The notes under the pieces were generated by a model. That model searched no databases. It was not told where the DNA came from and worked only from the letters and a program-made list of their open reading frames with translations. From Neodontobutis hainanensis (Eukaryota > Chordata > Actinopteri > Gobiiformes > Odontobutidae), in NCBI GenBank assembly GCA_024349245.1, contig JALDNG010000020.1, positions 3,023,501-3,087,500 on the forward strand: 64,000 nucleotides of DNA. Direction: 5' to 3'. Positions 45,900 to 56,705 of the stretch are shown here, piece after piece (the stretch's first letter is position 1; the number at the start of each line of letters is the position of its first letter). A program made the translations under genes and the position numbers.

Positions 45900-46315
45900 A
45901 AGTAAACATTTTTTGGGAAATCAAACTAAAACCTGTTAAAATTTGACTAAAATCTGTTCAAATTCATCCAAAACCTGTTCAAATTCATCCAAAAACCTGT
46001 TCAAATCCAACTAAATCCTGTTCAAATCCAATAAAACTGATTCAAATCCAACTAAATCCTGTTCAAATCCAATAAAACTGATTCAGATCCAACTAAAACA
46101 TGTTCAAATCCAACTAAACCCTGTTCAAATCCAAATAAACCTGTTTAGATACAAATAAAACCTGTTCAAATCCAACTAAAACCTGTTTAAATCCAATTAA
46201 AACCTGTTTAAATCCAACTATAACCTGTACTTGTGGAATAAGAATACAATAATAAAAGGAAACTTTCCTCTCATTAAAATTGGCCCTCTTTATCAAAGGT
46301 TTAAACACCTCTGAA
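45900..46315 (-). mobile_element. hAT-like element with 21-bp array (locus 7)
   Basis: About 14 minus-orientation units from 45924 to 46225 (TCCAACTAAAACCTGTTCAA). They are followed by the spacer CCTGTACTTGTGGAATAAGA, then GGAAACTTTCCTCTCATTAA and the terminus TTGGCCCTCTTTATCAAAGG, TTTAAACACCTCT. The spacer and terminus match locus 6 and, in reverse, locus 1. Confidence 0.7.
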
Positions 46316-46930
46316 GTAAACTTATTTTATTTGTAAAACTGTATGAATGTAACACAAAATCCGGGGAAATCAACCCTGTGCCTTTTCCTAAAGTGTGTGC
46401 ATGAGTGTCAGTGTGTGTCTAGTTCATGTCGAGCCCCAGGCCTCTCTAAACAAGCCCATAAATCCAGCCTGCACTTACCTGTAGTAAAAACGTCAGGAGT
46501 GAGGACTTTATTGGACCACACACGTTCGAACATGGACTGAACTCACTCAAAATTCACTAAACACGCCCCGTTCATAAAAAAGACCAAGCCTTTTAACTCC
46601 CTGTCATGTCGTGTAGACGTCTTTTAGAGGCCTATTGTTATTGACACTGGTGAGTGGGAGGGGCTCCATTCTAACATCATTAGCCTCATAGATCCTGTCA
46701 CAGCCACTCTGTCAGCTTCACTCGGAGAAAAACTAAATGAAATGAAATCACAGGGTATAATCTGATGCAGAGACAAAATTACACATCACTCTTTCTTCAA
46801 ATGGAACAACAATGCAGCACCATTATCCCACATCACAAACGGCTATTGGTCGGATTCAATGACGGACTAAACTACATGAACAAAAAATATATACAAATAG
46901 TATTGTCTAAAGCTCATAGTACAACTAAAC
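46316..46930. other. Unique non-coding DNA
   Basis: No feature supported. Confidence 0.4.
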
Positions 46931-46931
46931 C

Positions 46932-47333
46932 TGTGGTTTCCAAACATTGGTTCGGGATCCAAAAGAAAAAACAGTATTTTTTTTTTTATTAAGTAGTCAG
47001 TAAGCATTTATTCTAGCTAGAGAACAGGTTCTAGTTGGATTTGAACAGGATTTGTATGGATTTGAACAGGTTCTAGATGGATTTGAACATGTTTTATTTC
47101 AATTGAACAGCTTCTAGATTGATTTGAACCATTTCTAGTTGGATTTGAACATAGATTTATATTATCTCAATAAAATTAATAAAAGGAAGAAATAAATGGT
47201 AAAGATAGCTTTTGTTAAACTCAAATGAAGATTCAAAATTTAATAAAAGCTTCCATATGTCACTGTCTTTGGCCCCTGAAAGGATTCTTTTTTACTATAG
47301 TGGCCCCTCACCACTCTGAGTTTGACACTACTG
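46932..47333 (+). mobile_element. hAT-like element family 2 with 21-bp array (locus 8)
   Basis: The left part CTGTGGTTTCCAAACATTGG, TTCGGGATCC has hAT-terminus style. Plus-orientation units follow at about 47020-47150 (GGTTCTAGTTGGATTTGAAC). The right end is CTTTGGCCCCTGAAAGGATT, TGGCCCCTCACCACTC, TGAGTTTGACACTACTG, the same right end as locus 5. Confidence 0.55.
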
Positions 47334-47759
47334 GTTTGAGGCGTGGAATTACAATCTATAAAACCTCTTGGAGCCTCCGACAAACTACACACCTCACTTT
47401 TAATGCTTCAAACCTCACCTTGTGTCAAAAGTCTCAACTTAACTACCTTCTTTGAACCGAAACTTGTCTTTGTCCTATAATAAATGACTCATGCATTAAC
47501 ACGACCATTGTTATATTCCATGACCTCTTAACTTTATTCAATCATATATGGACACTCTGTATGAACTAAATTGCGAGTGCAGCTCTATTGAGTGATGTAC
47601 AGAACAACCAAATGGCTTTGGAGGGCTGATAAAAAAAAGAACAAAGCAGATGAGTGGAGACACAAGAGCAGCCCATTCCCAGGTGGCTGCTCGACTTCCA
47701 ATACAATTCTCCCCAAACTTGACGAGGAAATGAAATGGGCTGCCCCTCCCTCCGTCCAA
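47334..47759. other. Unique non-coding DNA
   Basis: No feature supported. Confidence 0.4.
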
Positions 47760-47960
47760 TACGATTAATTCCCTGTAAGATGCTTGCTTTTAGACCCGGG
47801 AGAGAGGCACGATAATGGAGGATTTATTTGCTCACAATGAAGAGGCTGCTGGAGTGGGCCGGCCGGGTTCATAAAGCACCTCAGACGGCTGCTGGGCTCC
47901 GGCTGCCCACTCGCTATCCACCCCCCCGTTTCCTGCCACTTCTCATTCTTGTCCCGCTCT
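47760..47960. promoter_or_regulatory. Candidate conserved non-coding island
   Basis: GC-rich unique DNA with CACGATAATGGAGGATTTAT and GTGGGCCGGCCGGGTTCATA between AT-rich flanks. No ORF support. Conservation was not measured. Confidence 0.2.
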
Positions 47961-48009
47961 TGTAGTTGTCGTGCAGAACTGAGTGTTTTAGTTGATTGTA
48001 CAGCTGTGA

Positions 48010-48059
48010 GGCCTAGAGGTGGGTAAAGAAGGAAAAGTATTGGTTCAAGTAAAATTATC
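48010..48059 (+). mobile_element. hAT-like element left fragment interrupted by Tc1
   Basis: AGAGGTGGGTAAAGAAGGAA, AAGTATTGGTTCAAGTAAAA resembles the left end of the GAGGTGGG...AAGTAC class of teleost hAT-like elements (compare 58.8-59.6 kb in reverse). The Tc1 element begins directly after it. Confidence 0.4.
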
Positions 48060-49294
48060 TACAGTGGCAAGAAAAAGTATGTAACCCTTTTGGAATTTTT
48101 TGGTTTTCTGAATAGATTTGTCTTAAAATGTAATGTGATCTGCATCTAATGTCTGAAAAATAATTACAGAAAACAAAATTATTTCAAAGACAATTTGATG
48201 TTCACCAATCCTGAGAGATGCTTTGGGACTGTCGCTACTCTACCAAGAAGTGGGCGCCCAGTCAAAATGACACCAAGAGCAAAAGAAAGACTCAGAAACA
48301 ACCCCGAATGACAGCCAAAGAGTTGAAGGCATCATTGGATCTTCCTAACATCTCTGTTCATGAGTCTACAATACGTACACTATATTACAGTACTGTAATA
48401 TCACAGTACAACACTGAACAAGCAAGGTATCCACAGCAGGACACCACGAAGGAAGCCACTGTTTACTAAAAAGCAGCACATTGACACTCCACTCACATTG
48501 ACAAAATGTTTTGTGGACTGATTTAAACTAAGATTGAACTATTTGGAAAAACACACAGCGCTACAGCTGGTAGAAAGGGCAGGGCATATCATCATGAAAA
48601 CATCATTCCAGCTGTAAAGTCTGGTGGAGGAAACATTATGATTTGGGCCTGCTTTGCTGCATCAGGGCCTGGCCAGCTTCAATCATTGGTCGGTTCCCAA
48701 GTATATCAGACAATTCTTCAGGATAATGTGAGGATGTCTGTAACTGTAAGAAGCTGAAACTGTGTAGAAGGTGATGCAACAGGACAACGACCCAAAACAC
48801 CGGAGCAAGCCCACAACAGAATGACCTCAGTAAAACAAAATCATCCTTTTAGAGTGGCCAAGTCAGAGCCCAGACCTCAACCCAATAGAGATGCTATGGA
48901 TTGACTCGAAGAGGGCCAAACACATGAAACGTCTAAGGAATATGACGGAGCTAAAGCCATTCTGCAGAAAGAATGTGCTAAAATTCCTCCTCAACGATTT
49001 GAAGGTCTGATCCACAGCTACAGGAAGGGCCTGGTTGAGGTTATTGCTGCCAAAATGGGGGTCAACCAGTTAATTCTATGGGTTCACTTACTTTTTTTCA
49101 CTGCCATTTTGAATGTTGAATGTGTGGGTTCAATAAAGACATGAAAGATCAGAATTTCTTTCTGTAATTATTTTTAGACACATATGTTTGTCAATACTCT
49201 TGACTTAGATGAAGATCAGATCACATTTTAAGACATATTGATTTAGAAAACCGTGAAATTTCAAAAGGTTTACATACTTTTTATTGCCACTGTA
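48060..49294 (+). mobile_element. Tc1/mariner element, nearly full length
   Basis: TA dinucleotides at 48060-48061 and 49293-49294 flank the element. The inverted ends are CAGTGGCAAGAAAAAGTATG and, on the opposite strand, CAGTGGCAATAAAAAGTATG. Similarity continues for well over 100 bp inward (GGTTTTCT, TGTCTTAAAATGT, AATAATTACAGAAA), so the repeats are long. Length 1231 bp between the TAs fits an intact-size Tc1-like element. The transposase is broken. Confidence 0.9.
48218..49110 (+). pseudogene. Dead Tc1-like DDE transposase
   Basis: The N-terminal DNA-binding part is readable as KQPRMTAKELKASLDLPNIS, VHESTIR. Downstream, across several frames, the catalytic landmarks survive. WTD (first Asp) is at about 48514-48522. 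The Gly-rich SGGGNIMIWACFAASGPG is at about 48622-48674. QDNDPKHRS (second Asp) is at about 48781-48806. SQSPDLNPIEMLW (Glu) is at about 48865-48903. The frame is broken by a TATAT/ACTGTA-rich insertion near 48380, an extra base after WTD, and stops. It therefore encodes no active enzyme. Terminal repeats on both sides make it the element's own gene. Confidence 0.85.
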
Positions 49295-49578
49295 AATCAT
49301 TGTTTTAGTTAAAGCTGCATTACCCAAAAGACAAGACAAGACATGTTCTCCTGTTATCACCCTCTCGACCCTCTACAACAAAGTGCAACCTGCTGCTTTT
49401 ATTTTATTGAGAAAAGTTAAACCAAAACAATTCACCACCAGAAAATAAGGCATTAAATCAAACCAAAGGTCAGAGCTTACTTTAAATTTATATTATGAGT
49501 ACTGCATTAGTCTGGTGCGATTCCATAATTACTGTACTGTATCTATGCATGTTTCTTCCCCCTTTCTTTATTGATCTC
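49295..49578. other. Non-coding DNA
   Basis: No feature supported. Confidence 0.4.
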
Positions 49579-49765
49579 CAGCTCTGGAAAAAATTAAGAG
49601 ACCACTGCAAAATTATCAGTTTCTCTGGTTTTATTATTTATGTATTTGAGTCAAATGAACATTTTGGGTTTTATTATATAAACTACTGACAACATTTTTT
49701 CTAAATTCCAAATAAAAATATTGCATTTTTTTGCTGAAAGCAACGACTGGTCAAAATAACAGAGC
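49579..49765 (+). mobile_element. Solo end of a second Tc1/mariner family
   Basis: It starts CAGCTCTGGAAAAAATTAAG, AGACCACTGCAAAATTATCA and continues TGAACATTTTGGGTTTTATT, ATATAAACTACTGACAACAT. This is a well-known Tc1-type terminal region in fish. No opposite end or transposase is visible, and the flank is CTC rather than TA, so it is truncated. ORF 49495-49689 overlaps it by chance. Confidence 0.55.
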
Positions 49766-50129
49766 CAGTCTCACTTCACGTCCACTGAGACCAGGAGAAC
49801 ATTCAGTCACTTAGATGACTACTTTTGCTGAAACTAGAGTAAATGAATTAGTTGTGTGGTCTCTATGAAGCTATGGACCTAGTGGCTCCTTCCAGTGATG
49901 CATTACACTTTCTAATTTTATAGTTTTCACCTGCTCATCTTTTGTTTGAACCCAGAGCATCCACTGTAAGTATTAAGGCTCTGACCATTGGATAAAAAGA
50001 GACTGGATACTAGAGAATGTTTTGTTAAGACTGAGGCAGACATGCGACTGACTCAACACCTGTATACTTTGAATATACAGATGCTTCACCTTAGTCTGTG
50101 AATATAGTCTATTTCACTCTGGGGGGCCA
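49766..50129. other. Non-coding DNA
   Basis: No feature supported. Confidence 0.4.
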
Positions 50130-50420
50130 TTTTGGGAGCTACAAGAGCCGAGCACACCTTCCTGCAGTGCATCTCTGAGCCAATCCCCTCCGGCTCACTG
50201 TGCGGTGTGATAAGGCCAGCTTAGGGACACATTAGCAGAGGCAGGGCGTTAAGATCAAATGGGATTGTGGCGGATTTCCAGGAACACTGCGCTGTAGCTG
50301 TGGTGATGGGAATCCTCTTCATGTGCCCCCCAGAGAGAAGCCAGGCACAGAACAATATTCATTAGTAATAGTCATAAAGCACAACTTGTCACAGTGCAAC
50401 GGGACGGTCTTTTGTCTGCC
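50130..50420. promoter_or_regulatory. Candidate conserved non-coding island
   Basis: Unique sequence with a GATA core (GGTGTGATAAGGCCAGC), a SOX-like plus homeodomain-like cluster (AACAATATTCATTAGTAATA, GTCATAAAGC) and AAGATCAAATGG (TCF/LEF-like). No ORF. The motif density is among the highest in the window. Conservation was not measured. Confidence 0.3.
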
Positions 50421-51725
50421 AGATGTTGCATTGTGCAACTGGTAAGATCTCTAAAAACGCAGTCTGTCGGTTTGATAGTCAAGGGTCTAGTTTAATTTTT
50501 CAGATGGACAAAACATATCGCACCAAAAACATTTTTGTGCTTAAATGTTTACCTCACAAAGCTTTAGAAATTTTGTTTTGATAGCTGCTCAGCAAGAACT
50601 ATTTTATCTATTATGTGTTGGCTCAGTTTTTCTACAAATAAGCAAATTTCTTCTTAAATATAGTTTATGTACAGCACAACAGCTTTGAGGGCTGTAAGCC
50701 GAGTCTCGTTTGGTCTGTACGAAACTGTCAGATGTGAAATCCAATACCCAATTAAAAAAGTTTTTTTTTTCTCCCTTCGTACAAACAAGGGATCAGACTA
50801 AAATCTGTACACAAGACCTTTTTAGACGGACAATTATATTAAGAGCTATTTTAATGTTTGATTTAGCATGCTAGCTATAACTTAATCTAAATACTTAATT
50901 ATTACCCCACCACGCAGGTACAATTACCCATCCAGGTGTATTTAATTATAAGGTCACTGAATACTGAGCCTCTTAGTCATATCTACCCCCTCACTAACAG
51001 CACACAGGTTTTCCATTAGCCATCTTTCCTGCTTCATGGGCCCATTGTCAGTTGATACAAGTGACATCACAGTGTATGTTTAAAACACCGAGATAACAAG
51101 CCTTGTTGCTCCCACACAGCCGGATACACACAGTCAGGACACTCACAAACCTTGTAATTGAATATAGTGCATAATATACGCTGCAGTAAACACATCATCT
51201 GTCACCTCTGCGGCTTAATCCATATCCTTTTTTTTACCAAAACAGACAAACCCAGACACTTCTGCAGCCTGTCGACTAAAACAAATGTGTCCCGGAGTCT
51301 GTGAAAGTGTGCAGCGTGACCGTCCCAGCTTCATCATCACGTTAGGCCGCTCCATTACCCAGCAGCAACACAATCCAGCCTGAAATCAATTAACCCAGCG
51401 CCGTGAAGTGTACACTCCCCAATCTGTGTTTGGGTTTTGGTGTAAAACAATCTGGAGGGAGTGACGGGAGTCAGAGTTGTGTGGGCGACAAATGAAAGGC
51501 GGTTTAGTTTATTGGGAAATGTAGTTTATACAAGTTATAGATTTGGGAAATTTCAGTTGTTGTGTATGTGGAATGGTATTTAGGCTGTTTAGAGACAATT
51601 CACAATGTCAATTGTTTTTTTTCTCAAATCTTGAGTTTGAGCGCAGGGTCTTACAGTCTTTTATTTTGGATCCACTGCCCACAGAGGAGTCGAAGAGGAG
51701 AATAGATGAAGGAGAGAGGGGTTAA
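50421..51725. other. Unique non-coding DNA
   Basis: No gene or repeat recognised. 51290-51420 is CpG-richer and contains TGAAATCAATTAACCCAG. Confidence 0.4.
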
Positions 51726-52083
51726 GGGGTGTCCAAAACTTTTGAAAAAAAGGTATAGGTTTTAGTTGGATTTGAACAGGTTTTAATTCGATTTGAACAG
51801 GTTTCATTTGGTTTTGAACAGGTTTAAGTTAAGTTTAAACCGGTCATAATTAGTTTTAAACAGGTTTTATTTGGTTATAAGCAGGTTATAAATGGATTTG
51901 AACAGGTTTGAGTTTGATTTAAACAGGTTTTAGTTGGTTATAAGCAGGTTTTAAATGGATTTGAACAGGTTGCAGTTGGATTTGAACAGGGTGCAGCTGT
52001 TACATTTATCTCTAAAGTGGAGGACCAATTAAAATCTCACCTTGGGGCGCGATCGGCCCCTGGACCAGACTTTGCACACATCT
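51726..52083 (+). mobile_element. hAT-like element with 21-bp array (locus 9)
   Basis: Left end GGGGTGTCCAAAACTTTTGA. About eleven plus units follow (51755-51990), with internal doubling of a GGTTATAAGCAGG variant. The right part reads ATTAAAATCTCACCTTGGGG, CGATCGGCCCCTGGACCAGA, CTTTGCACAC. The left GTGTCCAAAACTTT and right AGACTTTGCACAC are inverted ends. With locus 2 this shows the complete layout of terminus, array and terminus. ORF 52017-52274 partly overlaps the right end. Confidence 0.7.
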
Positions 52084-52861
52084 TATTAAGAACAATGGGA
52101 CATCTTTTCTTCAGGAGCAACATTTGTAGCAATGTCTGTTTCTGTCAACATTTACACAACTGGGTCTCTCAGAAAACCTCCAATAAAAGCAACACTGTCA
52201 CTTTTACCCAAAATATTCAGCCTCGTTTTAATCATGCAACTGGTTTCACAGATTTTCCACTCTATCCTATCTAAGTTTTGCCACAGTATTGACTCATTAA
52301 ACGAGTAATCGAGAGATGTAAACGAGTCGCGGGAGATGCTTGGTGTTCTTCAGTGACGTCGTCTACATTCATAATAAAACACAAAAGATTTAGAAACACT
52401 GAGATCTGAGTTGATCCGGTCGCTGAGTGCCGGGGGAAAGGTTTAACCCAGTTTCCACCTTTCTGCCTTTCTGATTAGTCTATGCAAGCCCTACTCCCTT
52501 TGACTTCCAGTAATATTTTCTCTTATCTGCAGTGTGGGTGTCTGTAAACGCTTTAAACAGACCAGTATTGTGTGAGAGCAAGGCTAAATGGCAACCCTTT
52601 CACTTCTTTATGAAATTTCTTGCCCTCAGTTGGTCCAGTGTTGGTCCACAGACAGATCCAGGTCTGTCTCTGTCTCAGGTGTGAAAAGACTGTGTTCGCT
52701 CGACAGCTGACAAACGAGAACTGAGAAAACAAATCTCACACTCAGAGTGTTGTGTTACATGAAGTGAGTGTAAACATGTGTAATGCCCTCAGCTCTCTGT
52801 TTGGACAAAGACAAACAGAATGTATATGAACAGAGGACTCTTGTTATATAATTTAATAGTT
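52084..52861. other. Unique non-coding DNA
   Basis: No feature supported. Confidence 0.4.
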
Positions 52862-53080
52862 TTGTTCAGGGATGTGGGTGACTGGAGCCTATCCCAGCAG
52901 CTTTGGGCCTACTCTCTCTCACATTAAGTCATTAGGGACAGTTTTTAGATTCACCTTAACATTCTTTGGACGATGGGAGGAAGACACAAGGAGGACAGCC
53001 CTTCTTGCTCTAAGTCATGAGTGTTACCCCCCTCTGCCACAGTGCACCCAAAATGACTACAGCTTAGGTCATGGCTACAT
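52862..53080 (-). repeat. Dispersed teleost repeat, family E, copy 2
   Basis: GACTGGAGCCTATCCCAGCA, GCTTTGGG, AGTCATTAGGGACAGTTTTT, TTCTTTGGACGATGGGAGGA, AGACACAAGG, then CTTCTTGCTCTAAG. This is the reverse of the family seen at 40435-40610, extended by the familiar CTTTGGAC...GGGAGGAA part. Confidence 0.55.
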
Positions 53081-53667
53081 AATGATGTGTTAATAATAGT
53101 GCATTCATGTGGTTTCAACTTTGTGTTTTGTGTTTTCCATCCTCATGTCATCTTTGCCTCCTAATATTTTTCCCATACAGTATATGAAAGCACTGTTCCG
53201 AACTAATCAGAAGCTGTTGTAGTTTTAGTGGATAAAGCAGGAAAAGGAGAGTCAGTCAAATGTTGATTCAGGAGTAGCCTCAATCTAAAATGTTTCTGAA
53301 AATGCATTAGTGTGGACGTAGCTGGAGTTTTATGTCATAGTGTTAATACGGACACATCAGCTCATTTGTAAAATAATGTTAGCATCCGAATATGTCTCTA
53401 GTTTTTTCTCAGTGTGTGTTGAATGTAGAACTCTACTCGTCTGCAGTTAAGAGTGCGCAGGTTAATGCGTCTCTGTATCTGAATGCCATATGTTTTGCTG
53501 CTTGGATGTGTGTTTGTGAGTGTGTAAAGTGCTCAGGGGCAGGCCTTAGTATCGATGGGGGGATTACTAACACTTAGCCGACACCATTGAGACTGCAACG
53601 GGAGTAAATGATTTAGAAAGCGCTAGCCTTAATGTAATGAAAGAAAGGCCCTGGCTGTCAAGAACGA
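53081..53667. other. Unique non-coding DNA
   Basis: No feature supported. Confidence 0.4.
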
Positions 53668-53697
53668 GCACACACACACACACACACTCACACACAC

Positions 53698-53728
<31 letters not shown>

Positions 53729-53730
53729 CT
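53668..53730. repeat. (CA)n microsatellite with interruptions
   Basis: About 60 bp of CA units with CTCA and TACATA interruptions. Confidence 0.95.
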
Positions 53731-54479
53731 ACCTCTGGGTGCTAATCCTGCGAGCTTACATCCCCATTAACACTAACCCTCGCCACAGACCCACTGCCAG
53801 CTCGCTCGCACTCTTGAGTTTTCTCCCTGGGGGATATCAGAGACACTTTCGCTCGCGCCTCGCCTCTTTATATCCGACACACACCGAGCCTTGAGGGATT
53901 GTCAGGACGGGTTCATAGAGCAGTCACAGAAGCGCCAAAGTGTATTAAAAGTGTGTTTTTGTGGAGTTATCTATTTAACAGATGAATGGTGTTATTGTCG
54001 AAGGGCGGATGAATGCCAGTCCATTAACACCATATAGAGATTGAACATGGTATTCAGGGAAGAGGCTGACCTTTCAGTGCCACGCAGCAGAAATCTGATG
54101 AGGCTACAGGCTCGTGATGAAGCTTTAACCTAGGATGTGGCTACCATTTTCCTGACCATGTGTAGCTTAGCAGCAGAGCCATTTTAATTTTATTGACTGT
54201 GTAAGTTTTAATTTTCTGGTGGTACTTTTATGTCGTTGAAGAATAGTCTTAAACAGTTGGTGTCTACAACAACCCTGTCCCTGTCTAAATACAGTAACCT
54301 CGTCCATCTCACTGTCCCCAAAATACTTTAGTCCTATGTTTGTCGAGCTTTTAATCAGTGAGCTGTTAGCCTTAATAAACTGGTTACTTAGCGTCGTTCC
54401 CACCTGAATTCCCTCCTGATTTACGACGTGTTTGTCCGTAACAGACGGGCGCCGTTTCCCCAACGCCTAATTTAACCGT
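53731..54479. other. Unique non-coding DNA
   Basis: No gene recognised. 53740-53900 is GC-richer. ORF 54167-54463 (-) has no domain. Confidence 0.4.
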
Positions 54480-54780
54480 CATGCGTCTTCGTTCACACAC
54501 ACATCATTACGATCCATTCAGGGCCGTAATAAAAGAATTAGTGTGATCAGGCCCCTCGCACTAAAGCCTAATTGAATTAGCACTGGCCAGGCGTCTGAAG
54601 CATTAGTGTTTTTAAAGCAAAGGTAGCCCAGAAACAGAGGCATGAGGTCGGAGTTACTTTGGTCTTCATGTGAAAATCACCAGCGTTAAGATCTAGTTAA
54701 AGGTGCCATGTGTTGCAGATACAGCCTTTGGACTCTATTACCGGGCCATGCTGGCTCATTTAAGAACTAATTATCCAACC
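54480..54780. promoter_or_regulatory. Candidate conserved non-coding island with paired-type homeodomain palindrome
   Basis: TAATTGAATTA at 54569-54579 is exactly TAAT-N3-ATTA, the P3 dimer site of paired-class homeodomains. Nearby are GGGCCGTAATAAAAGAATTA, GAAGCATTAGTG and GAACTAATTATCC. No ORF. Conservation was not measured. Confidence 0.3.
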
Positions 54781-55459
54781 TTTTACCAAAATCACAGCAG
54801 CAACACAGTGAGGCGTCCATTTTGAAGTCATTAAGTGTTCAATGTGAAAAGCTAACTATATACTCAACTATTTGGTTGAAGAGAAAACATTTTTGCTGTT
54901 GTTTTTTTTTATTTCCCAGACATTCTCACATTGACTCTTGGTGCGTCACTACATTGATAATATTATGGACGTTTTCAATCTATTGCATTATAAGGATTAT
55001 TACAGAGAGTTTATTGCGGGTTTTAGCAGATAGTGTTGTGTTAGCTATAATGCTTGGTGTATTTGCTTCCATACAAGATTAAACTGTTTTTGCTTGTTGT
55101 TGTCTTCTGACACAGCTTTCTCAATGTTTTGTTTACATTACTCTAATTTACTGTACTATTCTTCTACCTCTACGACTCTACTCCACTAGTAAATGTGCCT
55201 GTGCTGTAACTTACCTCCACACATGCAGCTGTAGTGTGATTAAATGTTTAAGGGAAAAGTAGCACTGGCTGTGGATAAGTAGAGCCAGTCTGTGGAAGCT
55301 AACAGCTTGGCCTGGAGTAGCTTTTAATCCGTCTGAGTTTAACTTGGAGCCAAAAACTACAATCCTTTCACTTCCTGCCTCTAGAGGCTCAGCTCAAAAA
55401 ATAACATTTTATACTTAAAGCCTTTCCTCAAGTAAAATTATAACAAAAAATATCTAACA
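54781..55459. other. Unique non-coding DNA
   Basis: No feature supported. ORF 54822-55082 is AT-rich and hydrophobic by composition. Confidence 0.4.
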
Positions 55460-55499
55460 TTTGTGAGATAAGTTTAATTGCAATTCCTATTTACTGTTT

Positions 55500-55575
55500 G
55501 CAATTGTCTTGTTACTGCAGTTTTACGACCTGCCTCTGGGGACAAATAAAGCTTTACTAGACTGGACTTGACAAT
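55500..55575 (+). repeat. LINE-type 3' end fragment
   Basis: GCCTCTGGGGACAAATAAAG, CTTTACTAGACTGGACTTGA resembles the CCC...GGGA...AATAAAG 3' end common to several teleost LINEs. Weak evidence. Confidence 0.25.
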
Positions 55576-55825
55576 AAAATTAGCTTTAGCATTTAGCCTG
55601 TGCACATAGAGGATTAGTTGTGACTCACTAAAGTTGTTTGTGGGCTGTAATAAGTGCTAATAATGACTGGAGTTTTCGCATTCATTAAAGCTACTGTTGA
55701 TGAAGGCGCTCTCACTATGTTTACACGACTCGTGAGAGATTATTGAACAATGCAATTAAACCTGACAGCAGTAAAAGCTAACATGCCAGGATAATGTGGC
55801 TCTTAGTGGAGCTAGTGTTTTGTGT

Positions 55826-55921
55826 GTATGGCATAGTGGGACTGGAACTGGACTAATGCATACATATGGCATAGTGGGACTGGAACTGGACTAATGCATA
55901 CATATGGCATAGTGGGACTGG
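55826..55921 (+). repeat. 38-bp tandem repeat, about 2.5 copies
   Basis: ATGGCATAGTGGGACTGG, then AACTGGACTAATGCATACAT recurs at 55828, 55866 and 55904 (period 38) with almost no divergence. Confidence 0.9.
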
Positions 55922-56090
55922 ACATGGATGATTTTGCAAGTGGACTCTTTGTCAATGTGGTTGAGTTCCTTTTTGACAATTTATAAAAACTAGTGAGGAG
56001 TGTATGTACGTGAATTGTGCAGCCTGTTTTATAAAGGTAGTAAGGTAGTATAGCAAATAATTGCACCTTAGGGTAAAAAGTCTTTCTCAC
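55922..56090. other. Non-coding DNA
   Basis: No feature supported. Confidence 0.4.
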
Positions 56091-56096
56091 ATGCCC

Positions 56097-56705
56097 CTGG
56101 CTGTGTCCAAATCCACTCCCTAGTCCTTAACCCCTCAGTCTGTAAACTATGTAGAGGTTTATATAGTGACTCAATTAGTGACCGTTTGTTGTTAGTCACA
56201 TGACTCTTCTACATGTTAAAAAAACTTCACTGTAAACTTCTGTAAAAAAAAACACAACACTTAAATATTAATATAAATAAGCTAATGTGTTTTATTCAAC
56301 AACGTTTGTCCTATTAATGCCCAAAACGTCTGGATTATTGCTGCTCTTTTATGCCTCAAGATGGAAGCTCTCATACGTCTGTCTGATTTAATGTAAGCTA
56401 ATGTTAGTCACGTATTTTACATCGTAATGGTTTATTAATACCAATTTACAACAGATTACGTTTCAACAGAAAGTCAAACTTGTGTCTCTCACTCGTTTCA
56501 TTCAAACCTGTTGTGTTGAGTTTAAAGACGTCACAGTCGCGCTGATCACCTCCAACAATTCTCAGAGCATTATACTTTTACTAATGCATTGTGGGAGATT
56601 TGAGTGCACTACATTTTAGTCACTAGACATTCGGACACCACTACAAGATGGCGTAATCACTATATAGTGATTAGTGTGTTGATTTAAGTATGCTTGGACG
56701 GTGTG
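56097..56705 (+). mobile_element. Possible MITE of the GGCTGTGTCC class
   Basis: The left side TGGCTGTGTCCAAATCCACT, CCCTAGTCC and the right side ACTATATAGTGATTAGTGTG, ATGCTTGGACGGTGTG recall a common teleost MITE with GTGTCC ends and internal ACTATATAGTG motifs. The middle contains GCATTGTGGGAGATTTGAGT and ACATTCGGACACC. The ends are only partly inverted, so the boundaries are uncertain. Confidence 0.4.
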
